Positions 50,523-59,982 are shown, numbered from the stretch's first letter. The stretch is DNA of 64,000 nucleotides from Rhizobium pisi (GCF_003938655.1 NZ_RJJT01000008.1:62001-126000), one strand, 5' to 3'. The notes: generated by a model from the letters alone, not told the origin. Numbers and translations: made by a program.

Positions 50523-51518
50523 CTACTCTCCTGCTTGCAACTTGCCGGCCCGATAGGCTTCGTAAAGCTCGTCGAGACGGCGTGAAACGTAAGCGCCGAA
50601 ATCCGGCGCATCGCCTGTTTTCAACGCGATCGTGAAGGAATTGCCGGCGCTCTTGATTCGGCCGGCAATCTTGCCGCCGCTCTTCGGCCTCCAGTCATAT
50701 TCCGTGGCTTCGGGCTTTGCCTCTTTCCTTGTGAGCTCGGCTACCAGAAGCTCGAAACGGCGGTCGCTCTCTTCCGTCAGGAAACCTTCCGAGGCGACGA
50801 GCTTTGCAAGCCGCGTCGCCGTCATCCCATTCCAGTTCTGGGCAAGCGCCATCCATTTGCGTCGCCCGATGCCGGGTGCGGCTCCGACCGACCTCACGAT
50901 ATCGACCGGTATGGCCTTCGCGACGGATATCAGCTTCGACAGCTCCGTCTTGTCGGTCGACAGCGCCCTCATGATGACAGGACGCTCAAAACCCTTGAGC
51001 TCGAGATTGAGGGCAAAGACAGCACGCTCGATATAGGAAAGGTTCCGACGCGCCGAATTCTCGATGCCCTGCGCGATGACGACATCGGTATCGTCAAGCT
51101 TACGGACGATCGCCTGCACCTTGCGCCCAAGCAGCTTGATGGCCTGCAGGCGGCGATGACCATAGGCGATCTGGTAGCGGTTCTCATCATCGGGATGGCG
51201 CCGGACGAGGACCGGCACTTCCTGGCCATTCTCGGCAATCGACTGCACCAGCTCGTCTTCCATATCGAGCGGCCGGTCGGCAAGGCGGTCGCGGACGAAA
51301 GAGGAATCGATCAGATCGGGATCGAGCTCGACGATCCGTTCGCCTGACAGCAGGGCCTCCTGCATCGCCCTGCTCTCTTCTTCCATCCGGCCGAGGGTCA
51401 GCGCCATCGTCCGGACCGGACCAGCCGATCCGCGCGAAGACGTCTCCTCGTAGTTGGCCGCGGCCAACTCCTGCGCCGTATCGTCGAAAAGACCTTTCAG
51501 GCGATCGCGTCTGCTCAT
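50523..51518 (-). CDS. repB: Plasmid partitioning protein RepB (ParB family)
   Basis: 331 residues. N-terminal MSRRDRLKGLFDD typical of RepB; ParB core with VPVLVRRHPDDENRYQIAYGHRRLQAIKLLG (about 100-130) and ENSARRNLSYIERA, then the HTH (KTELSKLISVAKAIP). It binds parS and, with RepA, segregates the replicon. The start overlaps the repA stop (ATGA at 51518-51515). A parS-like palindrome lies within codons 17-22 of this gene. Confidence 0.96.
   Translation of the reverse strand: MSRRDRLKGLFDDTAQELAAANYEETSSRGSAGPVRTMALTLGRMEEESRAMQEALLSGERIVELDPDLIDSSFVRDRLADRPLDMEDELVQSIAENGQEVPVLVRRHPDDENRYQIAYGHRRLQAIKLLGRKVQAIVRKLDDTDVVIAQGIENSARRNLSYIERAVFALNLELKGFERPVIMRALSTDKTELSKLISVAKAIPVDIVRSVGAAPGIGRRKWMALAQNWNGMTATRLAKLVASEGFLTEESDRRFELLVAELTRKEAKPEATEYDWRPKSGGKIAGRIKSAGNSFTIALKTGDAPDFGAYVSRRLDELYEAYRAGKLQAGE
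51453..51468. promoter_or_regulatory. parS site 1 (inside repB)
   Basis: GTTGGCCGCGGCCAAC, a perfect 16-bp palindrome matching the repABC parS form GTT-N4-GC-N4-AAC. The same 16 bases occur at 52827-52842, and both are in or beside the repABC cassette, so RepB binding is very likely. Confidence 0.85.
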
Positions 51519-52711
51519 GTGCGGCCCCAGGCTTTGTGAATGCCGGCGAGAACCTCGCTGTTGGCGGCGGTGACCGATTCCAGCGCCCGGTCATAGGTCG
51601 AGCGGCGCACCTGCCCCTTCTCGATTTCGTAGAGCGTCTGCTTGGTCAGGCCGGCATCGGCGATCGCCGTCGATTTGAGAATGGTCGCCGTCAGCACGTC
51701 ATCGCTGAACAGGCTGCGCAGCAGCGCAACGATTTGCGACTGCGGCGCGTCGAAGGGTTCGTGGCGGGTGACGATGTATTTGATGAAGTCATGCTGCAGA
51801 TCGCCGCCGGCCTTGCGCACGACGGAGAGCAGATCCGAGGTCATCAGCAGGAACTGCGACATGGAGGCGACATCGACCATCTGCGGATGAATGGTGATCA
51901 GCAGCGATGTTGCGGCACAGACAGCGCCGAGCGTGAGGTACCCAAGCTGCGGAGGGCAGTCGATCACCACGACGTCGTAATCGGCCTCAACCTCGGCAAT
52001 GGCGACGCCGACGCGGCGGAAGAACAGCTCGGCCGGCTTCTGGCGATCATTGAGCGCCCGCGGCGTTTCATGCTCGAACTCCATCAGTTCGAGATTGCCC
52101 GGCACCAGATCGAGCCCGTCGAAATAGGTCTTGCGAACGATCTCTTTCAGCGGCTTGCGACCGGCATCATAGCGGATAGCGCCATAGAGCGTATCGCCAT
52201 CGGAAAGATCGAATTCAGGCTGGACGCCCAGCATGGAGGAAAGCGAAGCCTGCGGATCGAGATCAATGGCAAGCACACGATAACCTTCCAGCGCCAGGTA
52301 CTGGGCCAGATAAAGCGTCGTCGTCGTCTTGGCGGAGCCGCCTTTGAAATTGGTGACGGCAACCGTCTGCAGCTTCTCGCCGGGGCGGCGCCATGGCAGA
52401 TAAGAAAGCGCATCCTTCGGCTTCAGCTTGGCCATATAATGGCGCAATTCATTGATCTGGCCGAGCGTATAGGAACGCCGGCCATTCTGGGAAAGCTCCG
52501 GCTGTGGGCCCTTGCCATCCAGCGACAGCTGGCGGAGATATCCGTCGGAAACGCCGATCATCTGAGCGGCCTCGCCGGAGGAAAATGTGCGCAGCGTCTT
52601 CTGCGAAAGCGGCGGAAACAGCTTGTCGCGGAGGAGCTTCAACTGCCGCGAAAGCTGGTTCGCATGCCGCTCGATCCGTACATCTGTCGTCGATACGCTA
52701 ATGTTGTCCAA
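51515..52711 (-). CDS. repA: Plasmid partitioning ATPase RepA (ParA family)
   Basis: 398 residues from TTG 52711, with AAAAGGA eight nt upstream; TTG 52720 is the other possibility (401 residues). An N-terminal MerR-like HTH (TFSSGEAAQMIGVSDGYLRQLSLDGKGP) precedes the deviant Walker A KGGSAKTTTT, and Walker motifs DLDPQASLS and VVIDCPPQL follow. RepA drives partition and represses the repABC promoter. It is the first gene of the operon; a long inverted repeat covers its promoter. Confidence 0.96.
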   Translation of the reverse strand: MDNISVSTTDVRIERHANQLSRQLKLLRDKLFPPLSQKTLRTFSSGEAAQMIGVSDGYLRQLSLDGKGPQPELSQNGRRSYTLGQINELRHYMAKLKPKDALSYLPWRRPGEKLQTVAVTNFKGGSAKTTTTLYLAQYLALEGYRVLAIDLDPQASLSSMLGVQPEFDLSDGDTLYGAIRYDAGRKPLKEIVRKTYFDGLDLVPGNLELMEFEHETPRALNDRQKPAELFFRRVGVAIAEVEADYDVVVIDCPPQLGYLTLGAVCAATSLLITIHPQMVDVASMSQFLLMTSDLLSVVRKAGGDLQHDFIKYIVTRHEPFDAPQSQIVALLRSLFSDDVLTATILKSTAIADAGLTKQTLYEIEKGQVRRSTYDRALESVTAANSEVLAGIHKAWGRT

Positions 52712-52723
52712 AACACCCAATCC

Positions 52724-52772
52724 TTTTCGATGCGCTTTTCTGTCAACATAGCGTCAAAAAGCGTATCGAAAA
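52724..52772. promoter_or_regulatory. Inverted repeat at the repA promoter, probable RepA operator
   Basis: TTTTCGATGCGCTTTT (52724-52739) and AAAAGCGTATCGAAAA (52757-52772): 16-bp arms with one mismatch, 17 bp apart, just upstream of repA. A third partial copy CGATACGC lies inside the repA start (52691-52698). RepA is known to repress its own promoter in this family, so this is the likely binding site. Confidence 0.7.
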
Positions 52773-52826
52773 TGACACGATTCGGGATTTGCAGCAACAA
52801 TGGGCCCTGGAGGTGCTTCCGGCCCG

Positions 52827-52842
52827 GTTGGCCGCGGCCAAC
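52827..52842. promoter_or_regulatory. parS site 2 (between repA and cobF)
   Basis: A second, identical GTTGGCCGCGGCCAAC, 116 bp upstream of repA and 71 bp upstream of cobF. See 51453-51468. Confidence 0.85.
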
Positions 52843-52912
52843 TGCCCGTCCTCACCCTTGCAGCGACGCGGCTTTTTCGGCAAGACCGCCAGGAATCACG
52901 GGGAGTATCGGC

Positions 52913-53677
52913 TTGAAGCACATCCTTATCATCGGCATCGGCACGGGCAACCCGGAGCACCTCACCATACAGGCGATCAACGCGATGAATGCGGCAGACG
53001 TCATCTTCCTGCCGGTCAAAGGCCCGGGCAAGGAAGAGCTTGCCGAGGTCAGGCGAGAGATCTGCGAACGTTATGTCACGCGGCCGGGCATCAGGCTCTC
53101 TGAATTCCAAGTGCCGCAAAGACAAACGGCCGAGCGGACTTATACGCAAAGCGTCGACGCCTGGCACGGCGAGATCGCGCATATCTACGGAGAGCTAGTC
53201 GCCAGTCTCCCGGATGACGGCAGCGGCGCCTTTCTCGTCTGGGGCGATCCCAGTCTCTACGATAGCACGATCCGCATCATCGAACGCGTGCAGCGGGAAG
53301 GCCGCCTGGATTTCGACTATCGCGTCATTCCCGGCATCACCAGCATTCAGGCCCTGGCTGCCAGCCACAAGATCCCGGTCAATCTGGTCGGCAAACCAAT
53401 CGAGATCACTACCGGGCGCAGGCTGGCGCGGGACGGGCTTCTGACCGACAGCACGATCGTCATGCTCGACGGCGAACAGGCTTTTGCCAAGATCGACGAT
53501 CCGGATGCGGAGATCTTCTGGGGCGCCTATCTCGGCACCGAGGATGAGATGGTCAGATCAGGACGGCTTGGTGATGTCGCCGCCGACATTGTGACGTTGA
53601 GGGCCGAGGCCAGGCAACGGCATGGCTGGATCATGGACATTTATCTCTTGCGCAAGGGACGGGATTTCGAGGAATAG
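52913..53677 (+). CDS. cobF: Precorrin-6A synthase (deacetylating) CobF
   Basis: 254 residues from TTG 52913, with GGGAG seven nt upstream (52901-52905). The open frame continues upstream across repA on the other strand but has no family sequence there. S-adenosylmethionine-dependent methylase fold: HILIIGIGTGNPEHLTIQAI at the start, FLVWGDPSLYDS and VIPGITSIQALAA. It methylates C-1 of precorrin-5 with loss of acetate in the aerobic B12 pathway. First gene of the cob cluster; no B12 riboswitch was seen upstream. Confidence 0.93.
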   Translation: MKHILIIGIGTGNPEHLTIQAINAMNAADVIFLPVKGPGKEELAEVRREICERYVTRPGIRLSEFQVPQRQTAERTYTQSVDAWHGEIAHIYGELVASLPDDGSGAFLVWGDPSLYDSTIRIIERVQREGRLDFDYRVIPGITSIQALAASHKIPVNLVGKPIEITTGRRLARDGLLTDSTIVMLDGEQAFAKIDDPDAEIFWGAYLGTEDEMVRSGRLGDVAADIVTLRAEARQRHGWIMDIYLLRKGRDFEE

Positions 53678-53750
53678 CCGGTCCGAACCACTTCCATCAT
53701 GCTTTGCCGCGCCGGGCATGATCATGTAAGAAATGGTCAGAGGATTGAGA

Positions 53751-55133
53751 ATGAGCGTTAAGACCGCTGAGGCGAGCGACAGAACAAGCGAGGCGGATAC
53801 GCACGGTCGCCCGGCGGTGGAGATGCGCAGGCGCGGCGCCTGCCCCGCCCTTGCCGCACCCATGCCAACCGGCGATGGCTTGCTGGTGCGGCTGCGACCG
53901 GCCGGTGGCGCGTTGACGTTGCCGCAATTCGCAGATCTTGCTCGCTCCGCCGCAGCGCATGGCAACGGCATTCTTGAGATCACCGCGCGCGGCAATCTGC
54001 AGATCCGCGGGCTGCGGTCCGAAACCGTAGGGCAGCTCGCTGCCGATATCGAGGCCGCCGGAATCGTTGTGCCGGACGGGCCGGCGATCGAGATATCGCC
54101 ACTGCACGGCATCGATCCGGAAGAGTTGAGCGATCCGTCCGCAATGGAAATGACATTGCGCCGCACGCTCCACCATCTCATCGCCTCGCCGCGGCTCGCG
54201 CCGAAACTTTCGCTCCTCATCGACGGCGGTGGAGCCTTCGGCTTGTCGGCACTTTCCGCCGATATCCGTGTCGTCGCACAATTCGACGCAAATTGGCTTG
54301 TCTCGATCAATGGCGACGGTGAAACCGCAACGCCGGTCGCAGTCGGTCCTGCGGAGGTGGCGATATCCGCCGTCGGCGAAATTCTGAGCCTGTTGGCAGC
54401 CCTCGGGCAGGGCAGGCGGACACGCGATATCGATCCGGCGCTTCTGCGGGCGCATTTTCCTGCAATGAATGGCATTCAGTTCACTCCGTCCCGCACGACA
54501 GGGATGCCGCTTTCCGGCTTGCACCGGCTGGCGGACGGCAAAACCGTGCTCGGCTTCAGGCCCGAGTTCGGACAGATGAGGGTGCCCAATCTCACCGCTC
54601 TGCTCGATCTTGCAGAGATTCATGGCACAACAGCCATCCGACTTGCGCCCGGTCGCGGTTTCTTTCTCATTGGGCTTCCGGCAGATACAGTGCCGGCTAT
54701 GCAGATCGCCGCAGCCAGACTTGGCTTCAGTGCGCAACCCGGCGAAGACAGCGAGCACATCGCCGCCTGCGCAGGCGCCGGCGCCTGCGGCTCAGCCTTC
54801 TACGAGACGAGAACTCTGGCGCGCCGCCTCATTGCCGCAGCGCCCGCCCTCTTTGACGGTTCGTTGACGCTGCATCTCTCCGGCTGCGCCAAGGGCTGCG
54901 CGCATGCGCGGCCCGCGCTGACCCTGACGGGCTCGGCTGAGGGTTACGACCTCATCCTCAACGGGCTTGCGGCGGATCATCCCGACGAACGGATCGCTGG
55001 CGGTCGGATCGATTTCGCTATAGAGAGGCTCGCCCGAGCCATCGAAGACAACAGAGATGCTGGCGAATCGACCGCCGCCTGCCTTACACGGCTTGGCACA
55101 ACCGGCGTTTCGAAGGCGCTGCGACAGGAATAG
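53751..55133 (+). CDS. cobG: Precorrin-3B synthase CobG
   Basis: 460 residues from ATG 53751 (AGAGG about nine nt upstream). Nitrite/sulfite reductase-like ferredoxin-fold repeats (MPTGDGLLVRLRPAGG, LPQFADLARSAAAHGNG) and the C-terminal Fe-S/siroheme-type Cys clusters HIAACAGAGACGSA and LHLSGCAKGCAHARP (four Cys). It uses oxygen to make precorrin-3B, the oxygen-dependent ring-contraction preparation, so the pathway is the aerobic one. Two nt before cobH. Confidence 0.95.
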   Translation: MSVKTAEASDRTSEADTHGRPAVEMRRRGACPALAAPMPTGDGLLVRLRPAGGALTLPQFADLARSAAAHGNGILEITARGNLQIRGLRSETVGQLAADIEAAGIVVPDGPAIEISPLHGIDPEELSDPSAMEMTLRRTLHHLIASPRLAPKLSLLIDGGGAFGLSALSADIRVVAQFDANWLVSINGDGETATPVAVGPAEVAISAVGEILSLLAALGQGRRTRDIDPALLRAHFPAMNGIQFTPSRTTGMPLSGLHRLADGKTVLGFRPEFGQMRVPNLTALLDLAEIHGTTAIRLAPGRGFFLIGLPADTVPAMQIAAARLGFSAQPGEDSEHIAACAGAGACGSAFYETRTLARRLIAAAPALFDGSLTLHLSGCAKGCAHARPALTLTGSAEGYDLILNGLAADHPDERIAGGRIDFAIERLARAIEDNRDAGESTAACLTRLGTTGVSKALRQE

Positions 55134-55135
55134 GA

Positions 55136-55768
55136 ATGCCAGACTACGATTATATCCGCAGCGGCGACGCGATCTACGAGCGTTCCTTTGCGATCATCCG
55201 CGCCGAGGCCGATCTTTCGCGCTTTACCGAAGATCAAGCCGAAATTGCCGTGCGCATGATCCATGCCTGCGGGCTGGTCGAGGCAGCAGAGCATTTCCTG
55301 TTCTCGGCCGATTTCGTCCGTGCGGCGCGTGACGCCCTGAAGAGCGGCGCACCGATCTTCTGTGACGCGGAGATGGTATCCCAGGGCGTTACCCGGGCGC
55401 GGCTGCCGGCACTGAACGAGGTGATCTGCACGTTGCGCGATCCCGCGACGCCCGAGCTCGCGCGTGAGACCGGCAACACACGTTCGGCCGCAGCCATGCA
55501 TCTCTGGCTCGATCGGCTCGGCGGAAGCATCGTCGCGATCGGCAATGCACCGACCGCGCTCTTCCATCTTCTCGAACTCCTGCGCGACGGCGCCCCGAAA
55601 CCGGCGGCGATCCTCGGCATGCCTGTTGGTTTCGTCGGCGCGGCGGAATCGAAGGATGCATTGGCGGAGAATTCCTATGGCGTACCCTTTGCCATCGTGC
55701 GCGGCCGGCTCGGCGGCAGCGCCATGACGGCTGCGGCCGTCAATGCATTGGCGAGGCCGGGCCTATGA
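55136..55768 (+). CDS. cobH: Precorrin-8X methylmutase CobH
   Basis: 210 residues, usual length. Starts MPDYDYIRSGDAIYERSFAIIRAEADL, and has the active His in AVRMIHACG and GAPIFCDAEMVSQG, GNAPTALFHLLEL and GMPVGFVGAAESK. It moves the methyl from C-11 to C-12, giving hydrogenobyrinate. The stop overlaps the cobI start by four bases (55765-55768). Confidence 0.96.
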   Translation: MPDYDYIRSGDAIYERSFAIIRAEADLSRFTEDQAEIAVRMIHACGLVEAAEHFLFSADFVRAARDALKSGAPIFCDAEMVSQGVTRARLPALNEVICTLRDPATPELARETGNTRSAAAMHLWLDRLGGSIVAIGNAPTALFHLLELLRDGAPKPAAILGMPVGFVGAAESKDALAENSYGVPFAIVRGRLGGSAMTAAAVNALARPGL

Positions 55769-56493
55769 CGACCGGTCGTCTCATCGGCGTCGGCACGGGT
55801 CCCGGCGACCCGGAGCTACTGACCCTAAAAGCCGTGCGCGCCATCGAAGGCGCTGACGTGATCGCTTATTTCGCCAAGCAGGGCAGGGGCGGCAACGGCA
55901 AGGCAATCGTCGAACCGCTGCTGAAGTCCGGAGTGATGCTGCTGCCGCTCTATTATCCGGTGACGACAGAGATCGACAAGAACGACGAACGCTACCAGAG
56001 CCTGATCACCCAATTCTATGATCAGTCTGCCAAGTCTGTCACCGAACATCTCGATGCCGGATTGACCGTCGCCGTTCTCAGCGAAGGCGATCCGCTCTTC
56101 TATGGCTCCTACATGCACCTGCATGTCAGGCTTTCCCAGCGCTACCCCACCGAAGTGATCCCCGGCATCAGCGCCATGTCGGGCTGCTGGTCGCTGGCTG
56201 GCATGCCGATCGTCCAGGGCGACGACGTGCTTTCCGTACTGCCCGGTACGATGGCGGAAATCGAGCTGACGCGCCGTCTTGCCGATACGCAAGCCGCCGT
56301 CATTATGAAGGTCGGCCGCAACCTGCCGAAGATCCGCCGGGCGCTGGCGGCGGCCGGCCGACTTGCGGAAGCCGTCTATGTCGAGCGCGGCACCATGGCG
56401 AATGCGGCAATGGAAAAGCTTGCCGACAGGAGCGATGGCGATGCGCCGTATTTCTCCCTGGTGCTGGTGCCGGGCTGGGAGGACAGGCGATGA
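55765..56493 (+). CDS. cobI: Precorrin-2 C20-methyltransferase CobI
   Basis: 242 residues. Tetrapyrrole methylase signature GVGTGPGDPELLTLKAVRA at the N-terminus, then VAVLSEGDPLFYGSYMHL and VIPGISAMSGCWSLAG. It adds the C-20 methyl to precorrin-2 using S-adenosylmethionine. Four-base overlaps with cobH and cobJ show tight translational coupling. Confidence 0.96.
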   Translation: MTTGRLIGVGTGPGDPELLTLKAVRAIEGADVIAYFAKQGRGGNGKAIVEPLLKSGVMLLPLYYPVTTEIDKNDERYQSLITQFYDQSAKSVTEHLDAGLTVAVLSEGDPLFYGSYMHLHVRLSQRYPTEVIPGISAMSGCWSLAGMPIVQGDDVLSVLPGTMAEIELTRRLADTQAAVIMKVGRNLPKIRRALAAAGRLAEAVYVERGTMANAAMEKLADRSDGDAPYFSLVLVPGWEDRR

Positions 56494-57254
56494 GCGGCAG
56501 GCTTTTCGTGATCGGCACCGGTCCCGGCAATCCCGAGCAGATGACGCCGGAAGCCCTGGCGGCCGTCGACGCGGCGACGGATTTCTTCGGTTACGGCCCT
56601 TATCTCGACAGGCTGCAACTCCGCCACGATCAACTGCGGCACGCCTCGGACAATCGCGAAGAGCTCGGAAGGGCAGGGGCAGCCCTTGCCATGGCCGCTG
56701 ATGGCGCCAAGGTCTGCGTTGTCTCCGGTGGCGATCCCGGCATCTTCGCCATGGCGGCAGCCGTCTGCGAGGCGATCGAGAACGGCCCGGCTGCGTGGCG
56801 CTCGGTCGATCTCACCATCCTGCCCGGCATCACGGCGATGCTGGCCGTGGCGGCAAGAGCAGGCGCCCCGCTTGGCCACGATTTCTGCGCCATGTCGCTG
56901 TCTGACAACCTAAAGCCTTGGGATATAATCGAAAAACGCCTCGAACTGGCTGCAAAAGCAGGCTTCGTGATTGCGCTTTATAATCCGATCAGCCGGGCAC
57001 GACCATGGCAACTCGGCGAGGCCTTCAAGCTGTTGCGCGACCATCTGCCGGCTGCAACGCCAGTTATTTTCGGGCGTGCGGCGGGGAGGCCCGACGAGCG
57101 CATCGCTGTGCAGCCTCTTTCGCAAGCGGATGCGTCGATTGCCGATATGGCAACCTGCATTATCATCGGCTCAGCCGAAACGCGGATCGTCGTACGGCCC
57201 GGCAAGCTTGATTTGGTCTACACGCCGCGGTTCATGGCAGGGGGAAACAGGTGA
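56490..57254 (+). CDS. cobJ: Precorrin-3B C17-methyltransferase CobJ
   Basis: 254 residues. FVIGTGPGNPEQMTPEAL at the start, GYGPYLDRL, VCVVSGGDPGIFAMAAAV and ILPGITAMLAVAARAGAPLGHDFC are typical of CobJ. It methylates C-17 and promotes ring contraction. The last 37 nt overlap the tail of cobK, which is on the minus strand. Confidence 0.96.
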   Translation: MSGRLFVIGTGPGNPEQMTPEALAAVDAATDFFGYGPYLDRLQLRHDQLRHASDNREELGRAGAALAMAADGAKVCVVSGGDPGIFAMAAAVCEAIENGPAAWRSVDLTILPGITAMLAVAARAGAPLGHDFCAMSLSDNLKPWDIIEKRLELAAKAGFVIALYNPISRARPWQLGEAFKLLRDHLPAATPVIFGRAAGRPDERIAVQPLSQADASIADMATCIIIGSAETRIVVRPGKLDLVYTPRFMAGGNR

Positions 57255-57982
57255 TCGATCACCGCCAGTGCCGCCTCTGTTGTCTCGACCGCCGTGACCA
57301 TGGGCGCCGGTGCGCGCACGACCATCATCACCTCGATACCGAGCAGGCGGGCGGCCTCAATTTTCGCATAGGTAGCGGCGCCACCGCTGTTCTTGGCAAT
57401 AATGACGTCGATGTGGTGCTGCTTCAGCAAAGCGCATTCGCTCTCCAGCGAGAACGGACCACGATCAAGGATGTATGCGACATTCGCAAGCGGCGGTTCG
57501 ACGGGATCGACGCTGCGGATGAGATAATGATGTTGCGGCGCCGCTTCCGCATGATGCGCGCCCTGCCGGCCGGTCGCGAGAAAGACATGGCGGGGGGAGG
57601 GGCCGAGCGCATCGATGGCAGCCGGAATGCTTTGCACGTCTCGCCAGCGATCGCCCGGCAGACGTTGCCATTCTGGACGGCGCAGAGCGATCGCAGCGAT
57701 ACCGGTGGTCTCGGCGGCAAAGGCGGCATTGGCCGAAATTCGCTCGGCGAAGGGATGCGTGGCGTCGATCAGCAACCCATACCCGCCGGTTTTGAGGAAA
57801 TCAGCCAGCGGCAAAGCACCGCCGAAACCACCGACGCGAATCGGAACAGGCTGCACGGCCGGTTTTTCGGTGCGCCCGGCGAGCGACAGCAGAACATCGC
57901 AATCACCACGCGCCGCAAGCGCCTCGGCCAGCAGGCGCGCCTCGCCGGTGCCGCCGAGGATCAGGATGCGGGGTCTTCCCAT
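57218..57982 (-). CDS. cobK: Precorrin-6A reductase CobK
   Basis: 254 residues from ATG 57982 (GGAG about ten nt upstream on the minus strand); an in-frame ATG 58033 inside cobL is less likely. NADPH-dependent reductase with ILILGGTGEARLLAEAL at the start and YGLLIDATHPFAERIS, LATGRQGAHH and VIIAKNSGGAATYAKIEAARLLG. It reduces precorrin-6A to 6B. The only cob gene here on the minus strand: its tail overlaps cobJ and its start codon overlaps that of cobL (CATG at 57980-57983). Confidence 0.95.
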   Translation of the reverse strand: MGRPRILILGGTGEARLLAEALAARGDCDVLLSLAGRTEKPAVQPVPIRVGGFGGALPLADFLKTGGYGLLIDATHPFAERISANAAFAAETTGIAAIALRRPEWQRLPGDRWRDVQSIPAAIDALGPSPRHVFLATGRQGAHHAEAAPQHHYLIRSVDPVEPPLANVAYILDRGPFSLESECALLKQHHIDVIIAKNSGGAATYAKIEAARLLGIEVMMVVRAPAPMVTAVETTEAALAVIDHLFPPAMNRGV

Positions 57983-59213
57983 GTCTGATGTTTCTCCTGT
58001 ATCCGGCGAGCGCTGGCTGACTATTATCGGCATCGGCGAAGATGGTCCAGAAGGGCTGGGCGAGGAGGCGAGGCGGTTGATTGCATCGGCACCCGCCGTC
58101 TTCGGCGGAGCGCGGCATCACGCGCTCGCTGCGTCGCTGATATCGGGCGAGAGGCTTTCCTGGCAAAGCCCATTCGAGCGCTCGGTCGAAGCAGTCCTGG
58201 AGAGGCGCGGCACGCCCGTTGTCGTGCTCGCTTCCGGTGATCCCTTCCTTTACGGTGTCGGCGCAACGCTCTCCCGCGATGTGGCGGCGGAGGAGATGCG
58301 CACCATTCCCGCGCCTTCGGCCTTCAGCCTTGCCGCATCCCGCCTCGGCTGGCCGCTGCAGGAGGTCACGACGATCTCTCTGCATGGACGGCCGATGGAT
58401 CTCATCCGACCGCATCTGCACCCCGGCCGGCGGATCATTGCGCTGACCTCGGACGAGAAGGGGCCGGGCGAGTTGGCAGCCCTGCTTGCCGGCACCGGAT
58501 TCGATCAGTCGAAGCTTACCGTGCTCGAGGCGCTCGGCGGCGCTCGGGAACGGCGAAGAAGTGCCGTCGCGGCAAATTTCGATCTCGAGGACATCGATCC
58601 CCTAAACGTCTGTGCAATCGATATCGCGGCAGGGGAGGGGGCCCGTATTCAGCCTTTCACCGCCGGGCTCGAAGACGACCTGTTCGAGCATGACGGACAG
58701 ATCACCAAACGCGAAATCCGGGCGATGACGCTTTCGGCGCTCGCGCCGCGCCACGGAGAACTGCTCTGGGATATCGGCGCGGGCGCGGGCTCGATCGGCA
58801 TCGAATGGATGTTGGCCGATTCCAGCCTGAAGACAATCGCCATCGAGCAGTCGCCAGAACGGGCCGCGCGGATCGCTCGCAATGCATCGGCCTTCGGCGT
58901 GCCGCATCTCGCCATCGTCGAGGGTTCAGCGCCCGATGTACTGAAAGGCCTGCCGGAACCGGATGTGATCTTCCTCGGTGGCGGCGGCAGCGAAGCGGGT
59001 GTTATCGACGCTGCGATTGCCGCGCTGAAGCGGGGAGGGCGGCTCGTTGCCAACGCCGTGACACTGGAGATGGAAGCAATGCTGCTCGGCGAATATGCAA
59101 AACACGGCGGCTTCCTCACGCGCATCGAAATATCGCGCGCACAGCCCGTCGGCGGCATGAGCGGCTGGCGGCCGGCCATGCCAGTGACGCAGTGGCGCTG
59201 GACGAAAGGATGA
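57981..59213 (+). CDS. cobL: Precorrin-6Y C5,15-methyltransferase (decarboxylating) CobL
   Basis: 410 residues, the fused form. The N-terminal half (to about 215) is the C-5 methylase domain ([36 protein letters not shown]). The C-terminal half (from about 230) is the CbiT-like C-15 methylase/decarboxylase ([18 protein letters not shown]). It starts at ATG 57981 back-to-back with cobK, so its ribosome binding and promoter elements lie in cobK coding sequence. Four nt before cobM. Confidence 0.96.
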   Translation: MSDVSPVSGERWLTIIGIGEDGPEGLGEEARRLIASAPAVFGGARHHALAASLISGERLSWQSPFERSVEAVLERRGTPVVVLASGDPFLYGVGATLSRDVAAEEMRTIPAPSAFSLAASRLGWPLQEVTTISLHGRPMDLIRPHLHPGRRIIALTSDEKGPGELAALLAGTGFDQSKLTVLEALGGARERRRSAVAANFDLEDIDPLNVCAIDIAAGEGARIQPFTAGLEDDLFEHDGQITKREIRAMTLSALAPRHGELLWDIGAGAGSIGIEWMLADSSLKTIAIEQSPERAARIARNASAFGVPHLAIVEGSAPDVLKGLPEPDVIFLGGGGSEAGVIDAAIAALKRGGRLVANAVTLEMEAMLLGEYAKHGGFLTRIEISRAQPVGGMSGWRPAMPVTQWRWTKG

Positions 59214-59217
59214 CGAG

Positions 59218-59976
59218 ATGACCGTACATTTCATCGGCGCAGGGCCAGGTGCTGCGGATCTGATTACCGTGCGCGGCCGCGATCTCATCGCCCAGTGCCC
59301 GGTCTGTCTCTATGCCGGCTCGATCGTCTCGCCCGAACTGCTGCAATATTGCCCGCCGGGCGCGCGCATCGTCGATACCGCACCGATGTCACTCGACGAG
59401 ATCGAGGCGGAATATCTGCAGGCCGATGCAGCCGGCCAGGATGTCGCCCGGCTGCATTCCGGCGATCTTTCCGTCTGGAGTGCCGTGGCCGAGCAGGTAC
59501 GCCGTCTTCAGAAACACGGCATCGCCTACACGATGACGCCGGGCGTTCCGGCCTTTGCCGCCGCAGCCTCGGCCCTCGGGCGCGAGCTGACGATCCCCGC
59601 GGTAGCGCAGAGCCTGGTTCTGACCCGCGTTTCCGGCCGTGCTTCGCCGATGCCGAACGACGAGACGCTCGCCAAATTCGGCGCGACGGGCGCCACGCTG
59701 GCGATCCATCTGGCGATCCATGCGCTGAAGCAAGTGGTCGAGGAACTGACGCCGCTTTATGGCGCCGACTGCCCCGTCGCGATCGTCGTCAAGGCCTCCT
59801 GGCCGGACGAGCGCGTCCTGCACGCCACGCTTGCCGATATCGAGGCAAAGGTTGCGGCCGAGCCGATCGAGCGCACGGCAATCATCTTCGTCGGCCCCTC
59901 GCTCGCGGCCAATGACTTCCGCGAGAGCTCGCTCTACGATCCGGCCTACCAACGCCGGTTCAGAGGCAGGAAGTAA
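59218..59976 (+). CDS. cobM: Precorrin-4 C11-methyltransferase CobM
   Basis: 252 residues. [53 protein letters not shown] and [19 protein letters not shown] are the standard CobM pattern. It adds the C-11 methyl to precorrin-4. Last gene of the cob run in this window; a long hairpin follows. Confidence 0.96.
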   Translation: MTVHFIGAGPGAADLITVRGRDLIAQCPVCLYAGSIVSPELLQYCPPGARIVDTAPMSLDEIEAEYLQADAAGQDVARLHSGDLSVWSAVAEQVRRLQKHGIAYTMTPGVPAFAAAASALGRELTIPAVAQSLVLTRVSGRASPMPNDETLAKFGATGATLAIHLAIHALKQVVEELTPLYGADCPVAIVVKASWPDERVLHATLADIEAKVAAEPIERTAIIFVGPSLAANDFRESSLYDPAYQRRFRGRK

Positions 59977-59982
59977 CATCCG

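Noticed and set aside
51536-52912. Long plus-strand open frame running across repA into cobF (713 codons in total)
   Set aside because: The CobF family begins only at about 52913, with a ribosome binding site there; the part before it is antisense to repA and has no family-like sequence.
52721-52912. Cobalamin riboswitch before cobF
   Set aside because: Only about 190 nt, containing the repA operator and parS; no B12-box-like conserved core was found by eye.
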